Positions 1 through 5,939 of a stretch of 5,939 nucleotides of DNA are shown here, in pieces. Source of the stretch: Defluviitaleaceae bacterium (GTDB lineage: Bacteria > Bacillota_A > Clostridia > Lachnospirales > WQUN01). The notes under the pieces were generated by a model. The model was given only the letters and a program-made list of their open reading frames with translations. It ran no database searches and was not told where the DNA came from. The translations under genes and the position numbers were made by a program. The stretch lies in contig WREB01000082.1 of NCBI GenBank assembly GCA_009779525.1, positions 1 through 5,939 of the forward strand, read 5' to 3'. The first letter of the stretch is position 1. Each line of letters begins with the position of its first letter.

Positions 1-2838
1 GACGAGTCGCCGGCGGAGGCCGCCTTCGACTTCTTCGGGGAAGTTTATACATATTCGTTCTTTCCGATCATTTACAGCCCCGTCTCTATGTCCACGCAAA
101 ACCCGGATTACCGCGTTATCATCGAAATCGTCGACAAGGCGCTGGCAAGCGGGGCGATTTACCACCTGACCAGGCTCTACAACCACGGCCACCACGATTA
201 TCTGAAACACAAGCTTTACATGCTCCTTACCGCGGAGGAGCGCGACTTCATGCTTAACGCGGGGCCAATCCCCTACGCTGCCGAAATCACCAATTATCCG
301 GTGAGCTTCTACGACTCGCGCACCAAGCAGTGGGACGGCATCGCGCACGACGTGATAGGCGAGCTCGAGCGGATCACCGAGCTCAAATTCGAGAGAAAGA
401 ACGACGAAAAAATGAATTGGCCCGACTTGCTAGCGATGCTGGGCGACGGAAGCGTTTCGATGATAACGGAATTGATTCCGTCCGACGACAGGCTCGGCAA
501 GTTCCATTGGGCGGGCGTCGAGTTCTTTCACGACTATACGGTGTTGATTTCGACATCCGATTTCCACGACATAGCGGTCAACGAAATCCTCTACATAAGG
601 ACGGGAATCGCCAGGGGAACAGCGCATAGCGTGCTTTTTAAGAATTGGTTTCCGAACCATAAGTTGATTTTCGAATACGAAAACACTAACGAGGCGTTCG
701 ACGCGCTTGAGCGCGGCGAGGTCGACATGGTGATGACGAGCGAGCACCAGCTGCTGATAATGCTGAACTACCGCGAGCAGGTCGGATATAAGACCAACTA
801 CGTCTTTCCGTTTTATTATGACTCGACGTTCGGATTCAACATAAACGAAGAGATTCTAAGCTCGATAGTCACTAAGGCGATGAAGCTGATCGACGTCGAG
901 GTCATTTCCGCGAGGTGGATGCGAAGGACCTACGACTACCGCGTGCGCCTCGCCCAGGACAGGCTTCCGTTTATGATCGGCGTAGCGATGCTTTCGGTCG
1001 GGTTCGTTTTTTCGGTGATACTTTTCATCAGGAAGCGCGGCGAGGGTAAAAAGCTTGAGACGTTGGTCGCAATTAGGACTAACGACTTGTCGGAAAAGCA
1101 ATCGCTGCTTGAAGAATCGCTCAGGCAAAACGAGCTGAGGCGAATCGAGGCGCAAAGCGCGAACAGGGCGAAGACCGAGTTTTTGGCGAACATGTCCCAT
1201 GAAATCAGGACGCCGATGAATGCGATCATCGGAATGTCCGAGATACTTGAGCACGAGGAACTTGCCGCGAGGCAGATGGGGTTCGTCAGGGACATAAACA
1301 ATTCGGCGCATTCGCTTTTGGGCATAATAAACGACATACTGGACATGTCGAAGATCGAGGCGGGCAGGCTCGAACTTAACCCCGTGGATTACAACTTCAG
1401 CCAGTTTATTGACAACGTTTCGTCAATGTTCACGCAAATCACCAAAAACAAAGGCTTGGAATTCATATTCGAGACGATCGGCGATATCCCCGACTATCTT
1501 TACGGGGACGACATACGCCTCAGGCAGGTGCTTACAAACATATGCGGAAACGCGGTCAAGTTCACCGAAAAAGGCCATATAAAACTGTCTGCGGCCGCAG
1601 AGGGCGCGAACCTCGCGCTTAGGATCGAGGACACCGGGGCCGGAATCCACAAAGACGACATCCCGAAACTCTTCAGGGCGTTCGAGCAGATGGACCGCGT
1701 CAAGAACAGGAACGTCGTGGGGACGGGACTCGGCCTTCCAATATGCAAGTCGTTCGTCGAAATGATGGGCGGCCGGATCGAAGTCGAAAGCGAATACGGA
1801 TTCGGTTCGGCGTTTACGGTAATCATCCCGATCGTCGCCGGCAATCCGGATAAAATCACCGTCAATGAAACCGCGAAAACGGAACAGGCGTTTATTGCGC
1901 CCGACGCGAAAATTTTAGTAACCGACGACAACGGTTTCAACTTAAAAGTCGCAAGCGGACTCTTAACTTTTTTGGGAATAGACGCCGAAACCGCGGACTC
2001 CGGCGACAAAGCCATAGGGTTGATTAGGGAGAACGACTACGACATCGTATTCATGGACCATATGATGCCCGGCAAGGACGGGATAGAAACGACCCGCGAA
2101 ATAAGGGATATGGGCGGAAAATATAAAGAACTGACGATAATCGCGCTGACCGCGAACGCCGTCAAGGGCGCGCGCGAGATGTTCTTCGAAAACGGCTTCG
2201 ACGGTTTCATCGCGAAGCCGATCGATTCGGGCGAACTTCGCGAAGTCATAAAAAAGTTTCTGCCGCACGAAAAGATAAAATCGCCTTTCGCCTTGGCCGG
2301 CGGGGAAACATCGGTTGATTCGATGGAGCGGGAGCTCTACCGCAAGGCTTCCGTCATATTTACAAAAGAAAACATAGACACCGCAAGCAGCATGACGCGC
2401 GCGCTTTATTCGGGCGACACCAAGACCGCGCACAGGATCGCCCATACGCTAAAAAGCAGCGCGGCGTTTTTAAGGATGGACGGCCTGAGGGACGCCGCGG
2501 CGTCGCTTGAGGATTCGTTGCAAAGGACTCCCGCGGCGTATACGCAGGAGCAGCTCGACGCATTCGCCGCGGAGCTTACGAAGGCGCTCGACGGATTTAA
2601 GCATCTGTTAAGCGAAACGCTGCAGACTAAAACGGAAACTAAAAAAATGCCATTTGACGAATTGAAGGCGTTGCTCGACGAAATCAAGCCGCTTCTCGAA
2701 AAAGGTGATTTCGGGGCGTCGGTCTATTTGGAAAAACTCGGCGGAATAGAGGGAACGGAGGAAATGGCGCGGCTTATCGACGACTACGATTTCGAGGGCG
2801 CGCTTAAGGCGCTGAACGAAATAACAGAAACGCTATAA
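1..2838 (+). CDS. Hybrid sensor histidine kinase with extracellular solute-binding domains, receiver and Hpt (5' partial)
   Basis: Membrane sensor kinase with a built-in phosphorelay. The frame is open to the left edge and the residues before the ATG at 88 continue a solute-binding (SBP_bac_3) fold, so that ATG is internal and the true start lies outside the window. Numbering from that ATG as Met1: end of one solute-binding domain to about 45; a second complete one at about 48-285, with Arg135 a candidate ligand carboxylate contact; one transmembrane helix at 293-314; a coiled linker; HisKA with phospho-acceptor His371 in MSHEIRTP; HATPase with N-box Asn484/Asn488, G1 motif DTGAG from Asp515 and G2 motif GTGLGL at 545-550; receiver with Asp613/Asp614, phospho-acceptor Asp657, Thr688 and Lys710; Hpt with His786 (HTLKSS). 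All key catalytic residues are present. There is no PAS or HAMP between membrane and HisKA. A 63-residue helical, acidic tail follows the Hpt. The ligand is probably an amino acid or other small polar solute, by family. The output regulator is not visible. Confidence 0.95.
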   Translation, partial: DESPAEAAFDFFGEVYTYSFFPIIYSPVSMSTQNPDYRVIIEIVDKALASGAIYHLTRLYNHGHHDYLKHKLYMLLTAEERDFMLNAGPIPYAAEITNYPVSFYDSRTKQWDGIAHDVIGELERITELKFERKNDEKMNWPDLLAMLGDGSVSMITELIPSDDRLGKFHWAGVEFFHDYTVLISTSDFHDIAVNEILYIRTGIARGTAHSVLFKNWFPNHKLIFEYENTNEAFDALERGEVDMVMTSEHQLLIMLNYREQVGYKTNYVFPFYYDSTFGFNINEEILSSIVTKAMKLIDVEVISARWMRRTYDYRVRLAQDRLPFMIGVAMLSVGFVFSVILFIRKRGEGKKLETLVAIRTNDLSEKQSLLEESLRQNELRRIEAQSANRAKTEFLANMSHEIRTPMNAIIGMSEILEHEELAARQMGFVRDINNSAHSLLGIINDILDMSKIEAGRLELNPVDYNFSQFIDNVSSMFTQITKNKGLEFIFETIGDIPDYLYGDDIRLRQVLTNICGNAVKFTEKGHIKLSAAAEGANLALRIEDTGAGIHKDDIPKLFRAFEQMDRVKNRNVVGTGLGLPICKSFVEMMGGRIEVESEYGFGSAFTVIIPIVAGNPDKITVNETAKTEQAFIAPDAKILVTDDNGFNLKVASGLLTFLGIDAETADSGDKAIGLIRENDYDIVFMDHMMPGKDGIETTREIRDMGGKYKELTIIALTANAVKGAREMFFENGFDGFIAKPIDSGELREVIKKFLPHEKIKSPFALAGGETSVDSMERELYRKASVIFTKENIDTASSMTRALYSGDTKTAHRIAHTLKSSAAFLRMDGLRDAAASLEDSLQRTPAAYTQEQLDAFAAELTKALDGFKHLLSETLQTKTETKKMPFDELKALLDEIKPLLEKGDFGASVYLEKLGGIEGTEEMARLIDDYDFEGALKALNEITETL

Positions 2839-2839
2839 T
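2834..2839 (+). promoter_or_regulatory. Candidate -10 element (TATAAT) overlapping the kinase stop codon
   Basis: A perfect sigma-70/sigma-A -10 hexamer spans the last codons and stop of the first kinase. The best -35 match I find is CTGAAC at 2812-2817 with a 16-base spacer, only 3 of 6 consensus positions, and there is no extended -10 TG. If used, transcription would begin near 2846, at the edge of the GC-rich palindrome, giving a leader of about 40 bases for the deacetylase gene. The match could be chance, since TAA stops often create such sequences. Confidence 0.25.
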
Positions 2840-2846
2840 TACCGAA

Positions 2847-2862
2847 CGGCGCGAACGCGCCG
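2847..2862 (+). other. GC-rich inverted repeat in the intergenic gap
   Basis: CGGCGCG and CGCGCCG flank a central AA. As RNA this gives about a 6-bp all-GC stem with a GAAC loop. It sits 8 bases after the stop of the first kinase and 24 bases before the next ATG. No T-run follows on either strand, so it is not a canonical intrinsic terminator. It may be a mRNA-stabilising or processing hairpin, or an operator just downstream of the candidate -10. Confidence 0.5.
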
Positions 2863-2874
2863 CAAATAAACGCG

Positions 2875-2880
2875 AAAGGT
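2875..2880 (+). promoter_or_regulatory. Ribosome binding site for the deacetylase gene
   Basis: AAAGGT lies 6-7 bases before the ATG at 2887, a normal Shine-Dalgarno spacing. It supports that start together with the signal peptide that begins immediately at Met1. Confidence 0.7.
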
Positions 2881-2886
2881 AAAAAA

Positions 2887-4446
2887 ATGGGGAGACATTT
2901 TTTATTACCGTTGTCAGTATTAACGCTTTGCCTCGCGGCGTGCGCCAAGGAAACAGCGCAAACGGCGCCGCCGGTTGAAATCGTACCGCCGGTTTACCAT
3001 TCGACCATCGAATACGGCGACCCCGACTTGATAACCGACAATGCCGGGCCGCTTTTCGCCTACATCCGCTTTCCCGTCGCCGGCGAAGCGACCGACGCCG
3101 CGATCGCCAACTGGGCGAACGACCTTTATTTCAACTCGCGCCGCGAAATCAACGAATTGCACAAGCAGGACCCCGACGCCTTGGGCGAGGTCAACATCCA
3201 GTTCGATTCCTATCTGGTTAAAGACAGGTACGCGGGAATCATAAACAGCGGGATGTTCATGAGCTCGCACATGGCGCATCCGAGGGACATCATCAAGACT
3301 TTCAACATCGACGTCGCAAACGGGTATCTGCTTGAAAACTTCGACATACTGGATTATTCGAAGCTCGACGGAATCCTGGGCCTGCTTCGCGAAAAAATCG
3401 ATAGCGATTTGGCGGATGCGGCCGGGGACCTTGACGGGATGGACGAGCGCTGGCTCGAGCACATAATGATCGGCCACGACGGGATCGTCGTCTGCCTCGA
3501 GCGGGGCAGGTTCCTTCCGGTATACCTGGGCGCGCTTAAATATACGCTGCCGTACGGTGAGCTTGGCGACGCGGTGCTGCTTGACTTCGGCGCAACGCCG
3601 GAGCATTCAAACAACGATTCTATCGAAACTGCCGCCGAACCCACCGATTCGCCCGTGGCGACGCCGACCGAAACGCCGGCAGCTACTCCGACGGACATCC
3701 CGGAAGCGACTCCGACTGACATCCCGGAGCCGACGGCGGAACCTACGGTCGAACCCGATCCTACAATTGAACCCGAACCTCCCGCGGTCACCCCTTTCGT
3801 TCCGGCGGCGCCCCCGCAGGGCGCGAACATCGACGCTTCAAAACCGATAATCGCGCTATCGTTCGACGACGGCCCCAGCAAATTCACCTCGCAGATCCTT
3901 GATCTGATCGAAAAATACGATATACGCGTCACGTTTTGCGTCGTCGGAAACTTAGTAAACGCCCGGAGCGAAACCGTGAAACGCGCGTTCGATCTCGGCT
4001 GCGAAGTCATCGGCCATTCATGGGACCACCGCGATTTGTCCAAGCTGTCCGCCGACGAAATAAGGAAGCAGCTTTCCGACACGAGCCAGACGATCGAATC
4101 GGTCACGGGCCACTACCCGAAACTTTTTAGGCCGCCGTACGGCGCGACCAGCTCGACGCTAAAAGAAGTTTCCGCCGAAATGGGCTACGCGATAATCAAC
4201 TGGTCGGTCGACCCGCTTGACTGGCAGTCGAGGAACGCGGACATGGTGTACGCCGCGATAATGAACGACGTGCACGACCGCGCGATCGTGCTGAGCCACG
4301 ACCTATACGGCTCGACCGCCGACGCGATGGAACGCGTGATACCCGAGCTGCTCTCGAAAGGCTACCAAATCGTAACCGTTTCCGAGTTGATGTATTATTC
4401 CGGCAAAACGCTCGAGGCGGGCGTTTTGTACTACAGCGGCAAGTAA
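2887..4446 (+). CDS. PdaC-like lipoprotein polysaccharide (peptidoglycan) deacetylase, DUF3298-type region plus NodB domain
   Basis: A 519-residue surface lipoprotein expected to remove N-acetyl groups from peptidoglycan or another aminosugar polymer in a metal-dependent reaction. It starts with a lipoprotein signal peptide whose lipobox is LAAC with Cys19. Residues about 35-235 resemble the DUF4163/DUF3298 region found in RsiV and PdaC, including an AHP motif at 130-132 followed by the typical 'aspartate-valine...glycine' strand. A Pro/Thr/Glu-rich linker runs from about 237 to 312. The NodB (carbohydrate esterase 4) domain begins near 319 with all five motifs: SFDDGP (base Asp327, metal ligand Asp328), HSWDH (metal ligands His377 and His381), RPPYG (Arg415), DPLDW (Asp442, Asp445) and LSHD (His471). 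The catalytic set is therefore complete. B. subtilis PdaC has the same order of domains and deacetylates N-acetylmuramic acid, but sugar specificity cannot be read from motifs alone; GlcNAc or chitin-type substrates remain possible. Such enzymes commonly confer lysozyme resistance. It lies 48 bases after one sensor kinase and 36 before another. Confidence 0.92.
   Translation: MGRHFLLPLSVLTLCLAACAKETAQTAPPVEIVPPVYHSTIEYGDPDLITDNAGPLFAYIRFPVAGEATDAAIANWANDLYFNSRREINELHKQDPDALGEVNIQFDSYLVKDRYAGIINSGMFMSSHMAHPRDIIKTFNIDVANGYLLENFDILDYSKLDGILGLLREKIDSDLADAAGDLDGMDERWLEHIMIGHDGIVVCLERGRFLPVYLGALKYTLPYGELGDAVLLDFGATPEHSNNDSIETAAEPTDSPVATPTETPAATPTDIPEATPTDIPEPTAEPTVEPDPTIEPEPPAVTPFVPAAPPQGANIDASKPIIALSFDDGPSKFTSQILDLIEKYDIRVTFCVVGNLVNARSETVKRAFDLGCEVIGHSWDHRDLSKLSADEIRKQLSDTSQTIESVTGHYPKLFRPPYGATSSTLKEVSAEMGYAIINWSVDPLDWQSRNADMVYAAIMNDVHDRAIVLSHDLYGSTADAMERVIPELLSKGYQIVTVSELMYYSGKTLEAGVLYYSGK
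3658..3729 (+). repeat. Tandem 24-base repeat encoding Pro/Thr linker octapeptides
   Basis: Three consecutive 24-base units encode ATPTETPA, ATPTDIPE and ATPTDIPE. The last two units (3682-3705 and 3706-3729) encode identical peptides and differ at only a few bases, mostly third positions. They lie in the flexible linker between the DUF3298-type region and the NodB domain and are followed by less regular Glu-Pro repeats to about 3783. In-frame unit gain or loss would change how far the catalytic domain reaches from the membrane anchor. Confidence 0.85.
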
Positions 4447-4467
4447 TGGGACCGACGGGGCGCTATT

Positions 4468-4474
4468 AAGAGGT
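4468..4474 (+). promoter_or_regulatory. Ribosome binding site for the second sensor kinase
   Basis: AAGAGGT ends 8 bases before the ATG at 4483. A second in-frame ATG at 4492 would be about 17 bases away, too far for good pairing, so the first ATG is preferred. Confidence 0.7.
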
Positions 4475-4482
4475 CATTCAAA

Positions 4483-5939
4483 ATGAAAAAAATGAACGTG
4501 AAGAGCATACTGCACACGAGCTTCGTGATAATGGTCGCGCTTACCGTTTTCATCGGTTCGATCGGCATATACAGCGTTAACGAGATGACGAAGCGCGACC
4601 GCGCGATGGTCGACTACACGCCCGTCGTCTACTCGCTCGGGCTTATGATGGAATATTTTCAAAAGATAAACGCCGAGCTGTACCAGCTCGCGATATGGAG
4701 CCATTACGGCGAAACGGGCGAAATGAATAAAATAGGCGGAAACATCGAATCGTACATCGAAATCATAAACGCGGCCAAGGACGAATACCTGGAGACTTCC
4801 TTCGACGAAGTTTTGGAATGGAACTTTTACGAGGCCAAGCGCATATTCGAGGACGAGTACCTGCCGTTCGTAAGTGAGGCGCGCCTTTCGCTTGGCAAAG
4901 CCGGCGGCCTTAAGGCGGCGGTAGATATAATCGTTACGGGCGCCGGGCATTACGAAAGGCTCGAGGAGCTTTGGAACGCTTCAATCGAAGACAACATAAA
5001 ATGGCATTACGACGAAATCATAGCCAACGAAAACGTGGCGCGAATCGCGCTTAGAACGCAGGCCGGCGCGGTTTCGTTCTCGATTGTCGCCTCGGTTTTT
5101 TTCGCGATCTACCTTTCGCGCAGGATCAAGAAGATGGACGAAACGATCAAGGCGCAGGCGGAACATATCGAAAACGAAAACGAGCGGATGAGGATCCTTT
5201 TGGACACGTCCCCTGTGGCGTGCCGCCTTTTTAATAAAAAATACGAGATATTCGAATGCAACGGGGCTTCCATCAAGCTATTCCAGCTGCGCGACAAGCA
5301 AGAGTTTATGGCGGACTACTACAACTTCTCGCCCGAATACCAGCCGGACGGGCAATCCTCGCTTGAAAAAGCGAAGCTTCTGCTCGATCGGGTGTTCGCC
5401 GGGGAAGAACTGGTCGTCGACTGGCTCCACCAGCTTTCCGACGGCACGCTTTTACCGAGCGAGATCACGCTGAGGCTCGCCCGCTACGGGGGCGAAGAAG
5501 TGGTGGCCGGCTATACCCGCGACCTTCGCGAGCAAAACAGGATGCTAGGTGAAATCTTCGAGGCGAACGAAAAGATCAAGTCCGCGCTGATCGAGACGCA
5601 AAACGCCAATGACGCCAAAAGCAGTTTTTTGGCGAGCATGAGCCACGAAATGAGGACGCCGCTCAACGCGATCATCGGGCTTTCGGGGCTCCGCCTCGAA
5701 AACGGAGGACTGGACGACGAAACGGCTTCATACCTTGAAAGAATAAACAGCGCCGGCGGGATGCTCCTAAAAATCGTAAACGACATATTGGACATCTCAA
5801 AGATCGAGGCGGGCAAGATGGAGCTCGTCGAATTCGACTACGACGTCCCGAGCCTGATAAACGACGCCGTCACGCAAAACTTCGTGCGGATCGGCGAGAA
5901 GCAAATCGAGCTGCAGCTTGAAATCGACGAATCGGTTTA
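4483..5939 (+). CDS. Sensor histidine kinase with periplasmic helical-bundle sensor, PAS and HisKA (3' partial)
   Basis: The frame stays open from this ATG to the right edge, giving 485 codons. In order: a short basic start (MKKMNV), transmembrane helix 1 at about residues 9-30, an extracytoplasmic all-helical stretch at 31-186 resembling the four-helix-bundle sensors of chemoreceptors (4HB_MCP), transmembrane helix 2 at about 194-212, a short charged coiled segment, a PAS domain at about 236-350 with the characteristic SPEYQPDG and GYTRDLRE stretches, a second coil, and HisKA with phospho-acceptor His388 in MSHEMRTP (codon 5644-5646). The conserved NDILDISKIEAGK helix follows. The window ends before the ATP-binding N-box, so the ATPase domain is not seen; receiver or Hpt domains may follow. 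No full-length HAMP separates the membrane from PAS. The signal sensed is unknown. It lies 36 bases after the deacetylase with no terminator between, so it is probably co-transcribed. The HisKA region is clearly related to that of the first kinase but belongs to a different sensor subfamily. Confidence 0.93.
   Translation, partial: MKKMNVKSILHTSFVIMVALTVFIGSIGIYSVNEMTKRDRAMVDYTPVVYSLGLMMEYFQKINAELYQLAIWSHYGETGEMNKIGGNIESYIEIINAAKDEYLETSFDEVLEWNFYEAKRIFEDEYLPFVSEARLSLGKAGGLKAAVDIIVTGAGHYERLEELWNASIEDNIKWHYDEIIANENVARIALRTQAGAVSFSIVASVFFAIYLSRRIKKMDETIKAQAEHIENENERMRILLDTSPVACRLFNKKYEIFECNGASIKLFQLRDKQEFMADYYNFSPEYQPDGQSSLEKAKLLLDRVFAGEELVVDWLHQLSDGTLLPSEITLRLARYGGEEVVAGYTRDLREQNRMLGEIFEANEKIKSALIETQNANDAKSSFLASMSHEMRTPLNAIIGLSGLRLENGGLDDETASYLERINSAGGMLLKIVNDILDISKIEAGKMELVEFDYDVPSLINDAVTQNFVRIGEKQIELQLEIDESV

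Noticed and set aside
88..90. ATG as start of the first kinase
   Set aside because: No Shine-Dalgarno upstream, and the conserved fold continues in frame to base 1.
2847..2862. Intrinsic terminator after the first kinase
   Set aside because: The stem is good, but CAAATAAACG follows rather than a T-run, and on the other strand there is no T-run either.
2920..3606. Antisense open frame of 228 codons under the deacetylase N-terminal half
   Set aside because: Explained by GC-biased third positions of the real gene; no start signal or recognisable fold.
3354..4106. Long antisense open frame (250 codons, - strand) rich in Gly/Ser/Val repeats
   Set aside because: It is the complement of the deacetylase gene; its repeats are the mirror of the Pro/Thr linker, and it has no ribosome site or recognisable domain. 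The + strand frame has full NodB motifs.
4393..4443. YYSGK present twice at the C-terminus of the deacetylase
   Set aside because: Four of the five codons differ between copies, so this is not a recent DNA duplication; a similar Tyr-rich tail is, as I recall, common at the end of related deacetylases.
4464..4469. TATTAA as a -10 element for the second kinase
   Set aside because: Only 4 of 6 consensus matches, and it overlaps the Shine-Dalgarno of that gene, leaving no room for a leader.

Overview
The window holds three genes, all on the + strand and closely spaced: a 5'-truncated hybrid sensor histidine kinase (1-2838), a complete lipoprotein polysaccharide deacetylase (2887-4446), and a second sensor histidine kinase cut by the right edge (4483-5939). 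Coding density is very high. The only non-coding DNA is two gaps of 48 and 36 bases. I see no RNA genes, mobile elements, CRISPR arrays or clear intrinsic terminators.

The organism is most likely an anaerobic, possibly gut-associated bacterium. The sensor domains and the kinase motifs (MDHMMPGKDG in the receiver, the SPEYQPDG and GYTRDLRE stretches in the PAS domain) resemble, from memory, expanded kinase families of Clostridia and similar anaerobes. The lipoprotein combines a DUF3298-type region with a NodB domain, as in the Bacillus subtilis deacetylase PdaC, which favours Bacillota. Moderate GC with frequent AGG (Arg) and ATA (Ile) codons would also fit Synergistota or other lineages. The lineage call is tentative.

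Layout: the first kinase reads an extracytoplasmic solute through bacterial-type-3 solute-binding domains. At least one is complete here, and the tail of another lies at the left edge. It then carries a transmembrane helix, HisKA, HATPase, a receiver and an Hpt domain, so a His-Asp-His relay is contained in one chain. The middle gene makes a surface-anchored enzyme that probably removes acetyl groups from peptidoglycan or a related aminosugar polymer. The last gene begins a second kinase with a periplasmic helical-bundle sensor, a PAS domain and a HisKA domain.

The short gaps, the shared strand and the absence of a terminator suggest co-transcription. However, a perfect TATAAT overlapping the first stop codon, followed by a GC-rich palindrome, could give the deacetylase its own promoter. 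A plausible but untested reading is that envelope sensing by the kinases is linked to cell-wall modification. No separate response regulator or DNA-binding output is visible, so the targets of the relay are unknown. Nothing here amounts to a clearly new system; the interest lies in the arrangement and in a few unexplained details.
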